Below are positions 9,629 through 21,300 of a DNA stretch of 64,000 bases, piece by piece (the stretch's first letter is position 1; each line of letters begins with the position of its first letter). The notes under the pieces were generated by a model. The model worked only from the letters and a program-made list of their open reading frames with translations, was not told where the DNA came from and ran no database searches. The translations under genes were made by a program, and so were the position numbers. Origin of the DNA: Pararge aegeria (taxonomy: Eukaryota; Arthropoda; Insecta; Lepidoptera; Nymphalidae); contig NC_053200.1 of assembly GCF_905163445.1 (NCBI RefSeq), positions 14,322,001 through 14,386,000 of the forward strand, read 5' to 3'.

Positions 9629-12597
9629 TTAATAATGATATCCAGTGATATGATCAAACTGTTGAGGTTGTTTAGGACCACTAAAATCTTCTCCAAATAC
9701 ACTTTCAGTACTTGTTACTCCATTGTTAAAATCTGGATAATTAGTTATACTAGTACTAGGTTTTGGCGTCATACTAAATATGGGAACATCTGTTACTAAT
9801 CCAGGTCTTGAAGTTTGTACACTTTTTGGTGTTGATATTAAATCAGCACCAGGGTAGGCAGACTTTGATTCGTTTAATGAAATAGAACTCGTTGTTTGCG
9901 TTGGTAATGATAAAAGTGGGGATTTGGTTGAAGAAGTGTCAATTAATGGTGATGTTTTGGTTTGAAAAGCTGTTTGATCTCTTCCAAAAGTACGAGTAAC
10001 CTGTTGAGTGGTACTTATAAGACTTGGAAGTTCTGTAGGTGTAGCTGTGGAAGTATAAGATACTCTTGGGTTAAGAGTTATTGTAGGTTTATTGGCATTT
10101 TGGTAATAATAAACTTCTTTATCAGGTGAAACAAGTTGGTTCTGTATTCTCTTCCCAAACTGTGGTTGCTGTCCAGGTATAAACTTCAAGGAATTAATTG
10201 GTTCATCTGCATTAGTTAATAACTCTATGGGCTCAATAGTTTTCTGTAAATAGTTTGAGTGAATGGGATCGTCATCATTATTTTGGTGATCTCCTTCTTC
10301 ATCGAAATCCTTTACTTCTGAGTCATCGCCTTTACGTGATACGTACGGCGTTAAGAAAGGTTTTGCTGCTACTTTTTCGAGGTTATTTTGTTGTGATTCC
10401 CTATGAAAATCTTGCTGTATTCCAAGAAATCTTGGTGGGAATGATTGTAAATTATTAGTGTCTAAAAATGCGTTTGTTGGTGCAAAATACTCATAACCTG
10501 ATGGCTTGTTCTGGTTTATAATGTAATCTTTATCTGATATAGTGAGATCTGTGTTTTCAAAAGAAGTAGTTTGTTCATTAGATAATGATTTATTTTCAGG
10601 TTGTTGTAATGAGAGCTCGTAATCGTTTTTATTCAAATTTGTGTTTGATTTATTAATATTTTGTAAGTCACTGTTCCTTTTGCTATCATTTTCTAGCGTG
10701 CTATTCTGGATTTTATTCGGTATTACTCTAGAGTTAGCGTTATTTTCAAATTTATTGAAGTTTTCTCCTATTATTCTTTTTAGTCCCTGTGATTCTTCAT
10801 TTTCAAAAAACTCATAATTCTTTGCATTATTTATTCCATTTTCTGATACAAAATCAGCATTTATGTTATTATTGGTTTGTGGATACCTGTCTTGGTACTT
10901 TTTATGGCCATATTTTTCTTCATCATAAGATCCTAGAATTATTAACTTTTAATTATTATGAAATTTATAATTTTTATTGAATCAAAACAATTTTTCTCTC
11001 TTTAAAAATACGATTTTATAAAATCGTCCAAGGGATATTCGTAATTTTAGTTCATAATGGCAATAAAAGGCAAATAGTTTGATTTAAAATATTAAAGAAC
11101 TTGACTAGATACACTGAAACTTACCATCGTCATAAACTCCAGCTTCCTTGTCTCTTACGGCTTGTTCTATAACTTTTAAAATGATATCTGGTATTGGTGG
11201 CGCTGTCGGCAAATGAGCCCCTTTAGGTAAAAAACCATTTTCATCTGCGGTGTATGTTACTTCATAAACATTTCCATCGTCTCCTATGTACGAATAAGAT
11301 CCTTTTGCTTTTACACCGTTTGTGGCTGTTCCTTCTTCTTCAGCACGTATTCCATTCGATGTATCATAACCATAAGCGTAACCATCAGGGTTTATTGTTT
11401 GGCCATAATTAATGATCAATGCCTTTCTGTCAAACTCAGCATGAATTCTTTCTGGTTTTTGGATACTGATCTTGTCAAAGATATTTTTTTTACTGTCGAT
11501 GGTTTTAATAAAATTAGTAGGAACAATTTGATAGTCATTAGATTTCATGTCAATAGAAGAATGATTTGGTGTTATAATTGAGGGATCAGAAGAAGTTGGG
11601 TCATAAAATGGTTGATTAATAGAATACAACGATGATAAATGTTCGTCGCTAAGCTGCTCATGTTGGGTATATTTATATTCATTACTTAAATCATTCTCAA
11701 TGTTAACTAGTGATGGGATAACACTGGAAAGTGTGTGTTTCATGTTATCGATGAAAGGTGGCAAATAAACTCTATTATGTTCATCAATTATCGGATGTTT
11801 TTCAAAATTATGAAATTGCTGAGAAATATCAAAACCATTTAATGGATGATCAGCATTATGATAAACTACAGAGTTTGGTGAAGGATCTTTGTCTGCTTCT
11901 GGAAATTGTGAAAATTGATCCATAATTGAAGGCACTATTTCTGTAAGAGAGTTAAAAGAATTAAAATTATCCGATGGTGATATTTCCTTTCTAAAAGTGT
12001 TATCTTCTTGATAAGGACCAGCTCTATCAATCCCAATGACTAGTTCTGGTCTTTTAGAAAACCCTCTCTCCTTAGAGCTATAATTAGTTTCTGGTAGTTC
12101 GAATGGAACATTTATAGCTCCAGGACTGCCACCTGAGTCAACAGAACCAGGAGGAGGTAGATATGTCCGGTCTAACTTGTCAGCGAAAGTTAGACCTATG
12201 TTAAGAAGTATCTGGAACAAAATTAAATAATACATAAGGTAACATTCAATAAAATAATACGTAACTACAGTCGTTCTAGTATTTCACCTAAATACATAAT
12301 TAATACTGCAATAAACAAATAAATTTTATTATTTATGGATGAAAGTCAATAACATACAATACTTATACGCAAATCATGTCTTTTGAAGACAAAGATGAAA
12401 TTACAATTATTCCAAGTAATTTGATAATCAAATTTCTGGATTATTTTTGGGAATTCATTTAAGTGTCTATCTAACTATGAAGTCAGAACTTTAATGACAT
12501 TTAATGACAGAAGCTTTATGACATTGATAAACTTTTCTGTGACTTCAGGCATTCAACCAAAAATACTAAGTTTGAAACAAACCAAAAACATCTTCAT
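9629..12597 (-). CDS. Gene A: RR-1 cuticular protein with long N/S/T-rich tail, 801 aa
   Basis: Three exons join in frame: 12583..12597 (15 nt), 11125..12211 and 9629..10932 (phase 0, then phase 1), total 2,406 nt. Exon 1 begins ATGAAGATG 64 bp downstream of a TATA box, and the donor is GTTTGT. The assembled N-terminus MKMFLILLNIGLTFA is a signal peptide, and the mature protein starts DKLDRTYLPP. The RR-1 chitin-binding domain lies at about residues 275-350 (GYAYGYDTSNGI, the EVTYTADENGFLPKGAHLPT core, PPIP). After the phase-1 intron at DDG|SYDEEKYG comes a 434-residue N/S/T/P-rich, low-complexity tail ending GPKQPQQFDHITGYHY. What is seen: domain, signal peptide and splice sites. Family knowledge: RR-1 proteins are secreted by epidermis and bind chitin in mostly flexible cuticle. 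The choice of exon 1 is inference; a rival ATG at about 12377 followed by GTATAAGT lacks a TATA box. It is the downstream-most member of the cluster. Confidence 0.87.
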
Positions 12598-12660
12598 CTC
12601 TGCAGATCCTTCCGCCATAGGAACTAGATGTGATATGTGCTTAATCTTATCAACATTGCA

Positions 12661-12667
12661 TTTTATA
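12661..12667 (-). promoter_or_regulatory. TATA box of gene A
   Basis: The minus strand reads CAGTATAAAATGC. A TCACAT initiator-like site follows about 36 bp downstream (A near 12631), giving a short 5'UTR before the ATG at 12597. Gene C has the same CAGTATAAA context. Confidence 0.65.
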
Positions 12668-12859
12668 CTGTCCTTAAAAATCACTTTAGTAATTTATGAT
12701 CCCCGATCGTGACAGATGGACACATGCGTGACAGAGTTTAATTGTTGCAAGATTGCTGCTATCGAGTGAGGTTCACAAGACATAAATCAATCAATACTTG
12801 ATGTAACAAAAAGAATACGTGTGTCTGTAAATTGTGTACTACCCTATTAGTATAGTAAG

Positions 12860-12897
12860 TGCCTCTTTGGTCTAGTGGTTAGCATGTTCGACTTCAA
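12860..12897 (+). mobile_element. tRNA-like SINE head, truncated
   Basis: GCCTCTTTGGTCTAGTGGTT resembles a tRNA 5' half with an A box. It stops abruptly where the L-1 LINE tail begins, so it is not a complete tRNA gene. Confidence 0.4.
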
Positions 12898-13300
12898 AGT
12901 CAAAGTCATATATTTCTTTATTCAAACAGGCACATAGATGGCAGTTACGAGTAGTGATGGCGATAACTACTAAAGCGCCCAAGAATAAGCCCACAAAAAA
13001 CTTAGCCGGATGTTCTATTCGCTAACATTCATTCAGTCATTTGAAAGTATTTAAGAAACAACCTGGTTAGAGCAATTGTTCACAACCAAGCTTTTTTATC
13101 GTTTACACTATAATAGGACTTTTCTATAAGCTTTCGCTTAATACAAACTTTGAACTTTTTAGATACTTTTTTATTTATTGTAAAATTGTATCCAATTTCC
13201 TTTAAATGAATTGCTTATTCTGTGTAATCTAGTGTATTGCACTGCAAGTTTATTTTTGCTTCTAACATTAAGTTTTCTAATATGTATTGGCTATAGACTG
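12898..13300 (-). mobile_element. LINE C-terminus and 3'UTR (family L-1)
   Basis: The minus strand carries, in decayed form, the same C-terminal reverse-transcriptase segment and 3'UTR as 41878..42345: TTTATTGTAAAATTGTATCC, CTTTAAATGAATTGCTTATT and CTATAAGCTTTCGCTTAATA, ending with the TTTGAATAAAGAAATAT-like tail. Confidence 0.65.
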
Positions 13301-13404
13301 TCATTATCTTAACAGCTTTAAATTATCGCTCAATGACTCTCTCGGACACATTTTTGACGCACGAAGTTGTTCAGTATTGGGTTTTCTTGGCAAGAAACTC
13401 TTAG

Positions 13405-13850
13405 TACCTGAGCGGAGTTTTGAAATTGGCGGTGATTAATAAATAATAATAATAAATATACTACGACAATACATATATGGCCATCTAGCCCCAAAGTAAT
13501 CGTGGCTTGTGTTATGGGCACTAAGATTAGTGATGCATATATTTATGAATAATATACACAAATACTATACAGATAGGCACCCAGATACTGAAAAACATTC
13601 ATGTTCATCACACAAACATTTTCCAGCTGTGGAAATCGAATCCATCCGATGATTCACCACGTGCCTCGGAAAGCATGCTTAACTGTCGGTCCCGCACCAG
13701 ATCTCTTTCCGGTGGTGTCGGAGCTTTCGTCCCATAGGACTATGGGAGTGAGGGAATAGAGAGTGCATCTGCGTTTGCGCACATACTTTGCACTATATAT
13801 TTATAGAGATTGACCACCGGGCCGAAATCTATCAGGGAAACTTTTTTCTT
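13405..13850 (+). mobile_element. Dispersed repeat R14, split by a SINE
   Basis: GCGGAGTTTTGAAATTGGCG begins the repeat. It resumes after the SINE with GATTCACCACGTGCCTCGGA, AACTGTCGGTCCCGCACC and GACCACCGGGCCGAAATC. Related copies lie at 20525..20710 and 34795..34985. Confidence 0.55.
13435..13648 (-). mobile_element. SINE family A nested in repeat R14
   Basis: The reverse complement of the family A 3' module (GGCCATCTAGCCCCAAAGTA) and body (ACTGAAAAACATTCATGTTC, ACACAAACATTTTCCAGC) is present. The tRNA-like head is truncated. GGTGATT before and GATGATTCACC after the element suggest a short target duplication. Confidence 0.7.
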
Positions 13851-14420
13851 AAACTACCTTTAGACTAAAGCTTCTATATAGTATATTACATCTGTTTTAA
13901 GATTTTTGACAACAACCCTTACAGAAAAAAAAGCTTTAGTATAAATGGAGATACGTCTGACTAAAAGATGCTTATTCACTCTTGAATAATCAAGTCAGGC
14001 AACACGGTTACCTACCTGATCTCTTACGCTCTCTACACCTTAACTAATCAAGGATATAAGAAAAATAAGGGCTTGTATAAGCAGATTTGGAGGTCAACTC
14101 ACACTAAGATGTGAGTTGACGCGCAGTTTAATAAAACTTTTATACGAACGCGAACAAAGTCGCAGGAAGTTTTTATAACATGATTCATTCATGACATGGT
14201 CATCAAAGCAGACGTGATGGTCTTGATCCCATGAACTTTAGGGGAGGCGCCTTTGACGTTGCAAGTGAGCTTTATTGAAATTGAAAGTGTTAGTACGTGA
14301 CAAGAAGGTACAGTCTATGGCTTCGTACTAATAGAATAGACAATACATACGTACATAGATCATAGTTACGAAAAATTTTTTTATTTATAAATTCTCATCT
14401 GCAGCTAGATAAAATCATTG
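13851..14420. other. Intergenic stretch, nothing recognised
   Basis: No protein-like frame and no repeat shared with other parts of the window was identified. Confidence 0.35.
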
Positions 14421-14424
14421 CGAA

Positions 14425-14560
14425 TGTTGATGTTGGAAAAGAGCAACTACTTAGTTTCTTGCCGGCTCTTCTCAGTAAAATCTGCTTTCCGGTGGTAATG
14501 TCACAAACATACACGTTTCAAAAGAGCTTATAAAATAGGTTTGCTTGAAATAAAAACATT
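14425..14560 (+). mobile_element. LINE 3'UTR fragment (family L-5)
   Basis: GATGTTGGAAAAGAGCAACT, TTGCCGGCTCTTCTCAGTA and TGCTTGAAATAAAAACATTT match the L-5 3'UTR at 50260..50410. Confidence 0.6.
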
Positions 14561-14668
14561 TTTTAATATTTTATTTTTTCAGTATGGATGACTTTTCATT
14601 CTTTATTAATAAACCAACGAAAAATATATTTTTCTAGTGAAATAATAATTACAAACTAAAATTAATAT

Positions 14669-15190
14669 TTACAATAAATATAGGCCGTCTAACTGTTCAA
14701 TTATGGGCACCAAAATGCTGGCGCTATTGCCCCTTGGGTCACCAGACGTAAGGACCAATTTTTGGGACACGATATTAATACAATTTTTCGTGTCCGAAGA
14801 CCATGGCCCCAGAGTCTCAAACGCAAGCGCCGCAAAAACGTAGTCATTACAAATAACGGAGTATTTACGGCGCTTAAGCATTTGAGCAGATTCGGCAGCT
14901 GCTGCCGCTTTTTGGGACGTACTCGGCAAGTGAGAAGCTGCCAACGTATTAACGCAGGTCGCATCCCACATCAGCGCACGCCCCATCGACCACGGTACTA
15001 TAGTCATACCCGATGGTCTCTTGCCATCATCCCTAAACAAACCGGGAGGTTCCAATTGTACAGGAATAGACGCAGAGGCCAGAGCGCGACGGACAATATC
15101 GTTGATAGCGCCGTGACGAAACAAACGGCCAGCACTTCGATTACAACTGGGCCCATGGTAACCCAATTGATCCACACGAATGCCACAACG
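14669..15190 (-). pseudogene. Decayed retroelement polyprotein fragment (WDATC-type)
   Basis: The 168-codon frame carries a block familiar from retroelement polyproteins of many animals: GRLFRHGAINDIVRRALASA, EPPGLFRDDGKRPSG, MGRALMWDATC, a KRRKYS box and LTSGDPRGNSASIL. Known relatives read TGDPRAGS..LGQRIS..IQRGNAASIL at the end (recalled, not searched). Here GDPR joins directly to GNSASIL, an internal deletion of about 20 residues. It is short, isolated and lacks a polymerase core, so it is a pseudogene. A second fragment lies at 35388..35640. Confidence 0.6.
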
Positions 15191-15589
15191 GCAGTAATAT
15201 TTAATTTTAAATCAAACATATTTTAATTTTAATTCTAGGGTACAAGTTAGTTTCTTATCCTACTGTAGTAGGTAGTACAGTTTTTCGAGAGAAGAATTAC
15301 CGCCTTGCTTATTTTTGACCCTAAGTTCTATTCCGGCCTGTAGTGCGTGGTTGATAGCTTAATTACAGGCACATGAGGTTTAACAAAATGATGAATGTAG
15401 TTACAATTAATCTCTTGTGTTTTATGAATAAATGAATAAATAATGAAACAACTACGCCTTAGGTTGATGGACACAGGTCGGCATTTTAGCATTGCATACC
15501 CTTGGATACTCGCAAACTGTTGCTTTGTTTATAGGTGATAGGTTTCCACCATCAAGAGGGCCATCTGCTTGGTCCGTCAATTATTACTA

Positions 15590-16020
15590 TAAAATAATTG
15601 GTTGTCTGTAAAGTCGGCTTACTGACGATAGTTGAACGTGACAACGTCGTAAGAAAATACTGATGGAATGGTTGCATTTTTCAAAAGAAAATTTTAATTT
15701 TATTTGTTTGATAGATATTACATTTTTGATAGAAAACATGTAAATGTATTATTGTATAGAAGCTGTCCACGCGGACGCATCGCTCACTCAAATAGGAGAG
15801 AGTACTGTGCCGCTTTGTATTGCTAACAAAGGTGGACCTTAGTTGTCTTAATAAAGAGATTATTATTATTATTATTATTGTAGCTCGTTCCGCGCTCTCG
15901 CTTGCACTTCAAGCCTTGAATGGAACGCCTCAGAGCGAGGTAACACCGCATACGTCATGTTTTTTCGTGCGTGCAGCCGGCTCCATCGAATTATAAGGCG
16001 TTGTCACGTCAAAAGCGAGT
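15590..16020 (+). mobile_element. Dispersed repeat R11 with internal insertion
   Basis: GGTTGTCTGTAAAGTCGGCT, GATAGTTGAACGTGACAACG, the central CATGTAAATGTATTATTG and the end block GCCGGCTCCATCGAATTATA match 31500..31905. Between about 15767 and 15880 this copy carries an extra piece ending in an (ATT)n run, absent from the other copy. Confidence 0.6.
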
Positions 16021-16121
16021 TACGCCTTGAATGCAATTTCAACTTACACTAATTCTTGGCACAGCCCTCCTCTTAAACATTTTTCATGTTTCGTGTTGCA
16101 TGATTGAAAGTACCTACTATT

Positions 16122-16226
16122 TATAGCTTTGGTCAGTTAGAACAGCAAAACTTTGCTATAGCTTTAGCCAATTGGAATAGCAAAATTTTACTGTAGCTTT
16201 ACTCAATTAGAATAGCAAATTCTTAC
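16122..16226. repeat. 35-bp tandem repeat, three diverged copies
   Basis: Units start at 16122, 16157 and 16192, each of the form TATAGCTTT..TCA.TTAGAA followed by TAGCAAA. The spacing is exactly 35 bp and the copies differ at several positions. Confidence 0.75.
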
Positions 16227-16495
16227 TTTGTATCATTTGCTAGCTCAAAATTGTAGTTTGAATTCCCAATTGGACTAGTAGTCGGATTAAAATTAACGCG
16301 TAGGTAGTTATTGCACTTTTCTATGAAGCATTGGAATAATCCGTTGAGCCGTAATCTATAAGCGTACACAATGTAGATACATGGGTCAGCAAGGTATATC
16401 AGGGCCACACGAATATACACGAAGATTGAAGTCGATTAAAGTCATTTAATGTTGCAAAATTTTGTTCAGAATCTATTTTATTATCATTATCATTC

Positions 16496-16600
16496 ACAGC
16501 CTGTTAACGTCCCACTACTGGGCACAGGCCTCCACTCACATAGCGGAGACAGACCCACCACCCTGCTCCAATGCGGCTTGGTGGTACAAAAACTATTTCA
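16496..16600. mobile_element. Short dispersed-repeat fragment
   Basis: CACAGCCTGTTAACGTCCCA, CTGGGCACAGGCCTCCACTC and CTCCAATGCGGCTTGGTGG match a repeat widely seen in lepidopteran genomes (recognised from memory). Orientation is uncertain. Confidence 0.45.
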
Positions 16601-16844
16601 TTTAACATACTCAGAGATCCATTTAAAAAAAAATCGTTAATGGTGCCAATTTTGTTGTACATAAATCTAAAGTGAAAGCCGGTTTTTCTTTTTAATGGTG
16701 ACATTGTGAATTAAAGGACAGAACTACTTTAAGACCTGCAAATTGAGTCAAGGTTAGAATTAGCACCATAATTTAAAACTAAGATGGGATTCTTGGAGAT
16801 TTTATCTTCTCAACAATCATTATCGCAGAATCATCATAGAATAA

Positions 16845-17035
16845 TCATCATTTCAACAGATTGGTGTCCACAGCTGTTCTAGAATCCACGGTCTAGGGCA
16901 GTTTACTTCCAGCGGCACCTAGCGTCTCGCTTGTATTGTCTGTCCACGTCGTTGGGTGCTGACCGACGCTGCGTTTACCGGTGCGACACCAAAGCCCATC
17001 GGTTCTCCGACCATGTTCCCCACCGATTGCCACTA
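16845..17035 (-). pseudogene. RTE-type LINE C-terminal fragment
   Basis: On the minus strand the sequence carries the RTE C-terminal module in decayed form: ACCGGTAAACGCAGCGTCGG corresponds to TGKRSVG, and the 3' end has the GGACACCAATCTGTT block. A better copy lies at 45551..45705. Confidence 0.5.
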
Positions 17036-17040
17036 TTTAT

Positions 17041-17345
17041 TTATTATTTATTTTACATCTTGTTAGTACGGCAGGGCCATTTACACTAACTAGATAGAAC
17101 TACATAATTTATGGATAGCTATAAGAAAATGAATGAAAGATGACAGTAAGTACTATAAAAGACATGATAATATAGTGTACTAAAGTGATAATCGACGAAT
17201 GTTGAAGTAAAGGTCATTCAAAATTCTAAGAGTATCTCAACTATTCGCGGAACAATGCTGGCCACCCGTCATGGAATAGATCCCATTTACCATTGCTGTT
17301 AAAGAGCGGTAAATCTAGTACTTTCACGGATCTCCTCATACCTGA
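17041..17345 (-). mobile_element. LINE 3' end (family L-4), uninterrupted copy
   Basis: The reverse complement holds CCATGACGGGTGGCCAGCAT running straight into GTTCCGCGAATAGTTGAG, then GTAAATGGCCCTGCCGTACT. It defines the empty site for the MITE insertion in 5475..6090. Confidence 0.65.
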
Positions 17346-17369
17346 TTTGATTACGTAGAGATACACCCA

Positions 17370-17425
17370 GCTTAGCTATCCATCGTCCGCTGAGTGACTC
17401 TTCTTATGAGGCCCCTTGTTATCGC
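17370..17425 (-). pseudogene. RTE-type LINE fragment
   Basis: The reverse complement of CCGCTGAGTGACTCTTCTTA plus GAGGCC matches GGCCTCATAAGAAGG..CACTCAGCAGG near 45285, a fragment of the RTE reverse-transcriptase C-terminal region. Confidence 0.4.
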
Positions 17426-18304
17426 GCACGTTTCAGAGCATCATTGGCATGAAGCAATGTTCGAAAACTTTGGTCACATCACTGACTTTAAATTATATAA
17501 TAATGCTATAAATCATACAATTATATAAAAATGTGTAAACACAATCTTATCTTTCATATTAAACATAACATCAATTACGTAAGTTTTTAATAAAAGGACA
17601 TTGGCAAGGCCTTTTATGTAATTTTTATTAGCAATTGTTTTTGGAGCGTCCGCTTTATTTCTTGATGGCATAACGATAAACTAACTTACGTATTTCTCGC
17701 TACTCTTAAATCTCGCAGAAATTAACAAATTCCCCTTGTATGTAAATTTAGAATTTATCATCGTCTCAGCTAATGCAATTATTGTAGGGAAACCGGATTA
17801 ATCGAAACAAGTAATAATAATATCTGGTATTAATAACGAAGCTATATAACTATCTACTTTAAGAATAAAAGCGTAAACTTTTAAATAACGAACCTCAATA
17901 TCCAAAATCATACTATTATTTTTAATATTTTGGCATTGCTTTCAAAACTCCAAAAAATATTAATTTTAAAAATCTTAATGCTATTATAACTATGTGTAAT
18001 GTACAAGTATGTTACAATAGTATTTTTAAACTTTTCATAAGATGGTATTATCAATACTGTAAACAGTTCCGTACGAAAGTTTTTTTATCTCATGTTTTTA
18101 GTTTAACTAAAACTTATTATTGAGAAGGCCATGCCCGCGTGGAATGGTGCCAAAAATGCTGGCTGCAATTACGCGCTGAACAGCCAGGCTGATTCTTTGC
18201 GCAAAAAATGAGCCAGCCTTTCTGTCACCAAAAATTTAAATCTTTAGGTACAATTTTTTAGGAGTGAAAACGAAACTACGTTATAATTGGTAATAAATAA
18301 ATAG
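17426..18304. other. AT-rich stretch downstream of gene C
   Basis: Nothing coding is recognised. At 18130..18230 GGTGCCAAAAATGCTGGCTG and GCTGATTCTTTGCGC match a dispersed lepidopteran repeat known to me only from memory. Confidence 0.35.
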
Positions 18305-18310
18305 TTTATT
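18305..18310 (-). promoter_or_regulatory. Poly(A) signal of gene C
   Basis: AATAAA on the minus strand, 54 bp past the stop codon of gene C. Confidence 0.6.
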
Positions 18311-18363
18311 ATCTAGATTGTTTAACAGATTATTAAAGATTGCTTACAAAGCGCAATTCTGAG

Positions 18364-21300
18364 CTAAGGCTTATTTTCTTTTTTTTTGTATTCGGGCTTA
18401 GGTTTTTTAGTGACAGTCATAGATTTTCTGGTAAATTTTGAGGGACGATTATCTGAAGGCGCCTTTCGTTTTACTGGTGGGAGATATCCTTTGGTGACTG
18501 TACTTGGTGTTACTTCTGGGATCAATGTATTAACAACGGGTGCTAGGACATTATTATGGTTCGCTGAAAATGCCGGATATATGTATCCTGGATTTCTATA
18601 TTTAGGTAGAGGATTGCCAATGACCACTGAATTTTCATTGCTTGTGACCTGATCAATGACGGTAGGTAAGCTTGTGACTCTGGGATAACTTGGATCACCA
18701 GTGACTATCCTTATTTGCTGACTGCCTTCATCTTCCCCATATTTCCTTTCATCGTAAGATCCTGAAAAAAAGTTATAGTTTCAAATGGAGATATCTCCAA
18801 TAATATTTCTGTTGATTCCAATGAAAACCTATTTTTTATCGGGATAATAAGTGTCCCAAATTTAAACCAGAGCATCAGCTATGAATAAACCAAGATGCAT
18901 TCAAATCCGTTCGGTAGTTATACTAAAATGAGTAAAGAAACAGACAGACAAAAAATAAAAATAAAGTGGTTAAGAGTTATCAACTCTTAACCATTTTATT
19001 TTTGGTTGATATTATAGCTTGTCTCTATCAGAATTTCTAAAAGATATTTAATTTTCTGGAGTCGTTTAGTTTTATTTCAAACAGAGATTGGTGATGAAAC
19101 CTCTATGAAACTAAATTTATTATTTGTATATATTAAATGTAACTTTTTCATTTAACATCAATGTAACGTTATCTGCGTATGGATTTCGTAGACAAAGTTG
19201 TTATAGAATATGCCGAATCCAACGAACATAGGCTTCATCATCTTGAAAACATCAAAACCATCCAGCTCCTCAACAATGCGGACATAGGCGACTAAAAAGG
19301 ACAAAGCCTTTTAAACTATGGCAGTGTCGTGAAAGTGTGGTGCTAGAGCAATTTTAAGATGGATAGAGCAATATTATGAACACCTAAAATAAGCTATTGG
19401 ACCTTGTTCGTACATGTGAACTAATGTATAAGTTAAGGTTAAAAAAAAATACTTATTAGTCTTAAGGTTAGATTGTAGTTTTAGTAAAGTCACACGGACG
19501 TGAAACTTTATGGAAGGATTAAAAAGGGACAGTTACGGAATCCAGTAAAAATTAAAAAATATCGGAACGTCGCGTCCTCTAGTGTTAGTCTAATGATGAG
19601 CATTTCAACGTTTTACGAAATTAAATAAACTAATAAATTTACCATCATCAAAAATTCCAGCAGCTTCATCACGCGCGTTCTGCTCCAGGGATTTAAGAAT
19701 TTCTTCTGGGATGGGAGGTGACGTAGGAATATGGTCCCCTAGTGGTTGAAAACCGTTTTCATCGGCTGTATAACTAAAAAGGAAAGAGAAAACATCATTA
19801 AATTTCTGAAGATAATGAATTAACACCCAAAAGAATTATTTATTATTTTGTGTAATCTTTAATAAAGGAATTCCTTTTATCGTTTTAATAGCTTAGTTTC
19901 ATCACTATAATCATTTTACGTTTGCATCTCAACTACAAGACATAGATCTGTTGTCAATCAGTGTTGTGTCGGTTAACTCTCTCCTGCGACGATTTTTTTG
20001 TACAATATGCCCAACTAGAATACACACACACAAGCTGCACGGTTGCCATTCCAGTTCCTTTGCATTTCAACGTACGGAGGTGAATTTTATTAATTAGCTA
20101 TTTATAATTGTATCTAAGCATAAAAACCCCTTTAATTTTTAAATATTGTCGCTGGGGACCGCTGAAAATAAGGGCCTCAGAACCGTGGAATTTGGAACTT
20201 ATCACAAAAACCTATGTCCAGCAGTAAACGTCAATTGGTTAAGGTGACGTTGATGATGATGAAAAGAATTACATGTTTTGATCAAATCGATTGGATCTTA
20301 AATCTTCCGCTGCAAAATGTTTAACGCTACGAGAAAACCTGTACCTTTAAATACTTAAGCATTGAATACAATATTGAATACAAACTTGACAATCATATCT
20401 TCTCATCCACCTTACAGTATTTTATGTATTAGTTTAATGTGGGCATGTTTACCTGCAGATAAGGTCCTCTTGAATTCTATGCATAGCTCAGGCCAGTGAA
20501 TTTTTCTATCTAAGTAAAAAAGTCTAAGTAGCCCGGAGTTTTGAAATTGACTGATCACATTCTGAGCGCGTCGGAGCTGGCTTCTCATAGGACAAGGAGA
20601 GTGAGGTAATAGAGAGCGCACCGGTGTTTGCGCACACACTTGTGCCCCACAATATCTCGGCGGAGTTGGAAAATCTCTCTAGACAATGACCACCATTGCC
20701 AGAATCGATGAGGCAAAGTATTTGTAAGTTTAACATTGTAAATTGAAGGGCACTTACCCTTTTGCCCAGTAGAATTTAGACTTAATTTAGATTGAAAAAA
20801 TTTAAATGTTACCTCATACTGTATTGGATGCCATCATCGCCGATATAAGAGTATGCGCCTTGGGAATTAACACCATTAGTAGCTACACCATTCTCTTCAG
20901 CCCAGATACCATTTTCTGTTTCATAAGCATATGCGTAAGCATCCCCTTCGAGCTTGAAATCTTGACGAAGTATAGCTGCGTTTCTTTCTAAAGAAGCTTG
21001 AGCACGTTCAGTTATTTGTCCCCTGTCTCCCTGGTAATGAAGCCCTGAGAAAACAAAAATAAGAATAATGATATTTTTTAGGAGCAACAATATTATGACA
21101 AGGTCTTTTAAACTCATGTAAACGATGATCCTGAATAAGTACAGACTGTGTTACAGTAACTAATGCGTGCCAGGTTATTGAACTGTTTTCCTGAGTTAAG
21201 ATCGATAAGAATAATTGTGCGATTTCATGAATAGGTACGTATATTACCCCGTGCCCGACGCCACGTTGCGAACATAATACCCTAGATAGCAATAGCGTTT

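Noticed and set aside
12361..12377. Alternative first exon of gene A (ATGATTTGC with GTATAAGT)
   Set aside because: It gives an open frame but has no TATA box upstream, whereas ATGAAGATGTTTTTG at 12583..12597 does and matches the paralogues' pattern.
12859..12897. A possible tRNA gene
   Set aside because: Only a 5' half with an A-box-like motif is present; it is cut by a LINE tail and cannot fold as a cloverleaf.
14762..15226. A 154-codon plus-strand open frame
   Set aside because: It is the antisense shadow of the retroelement fragment on the minus strand and has no protein-like motif.
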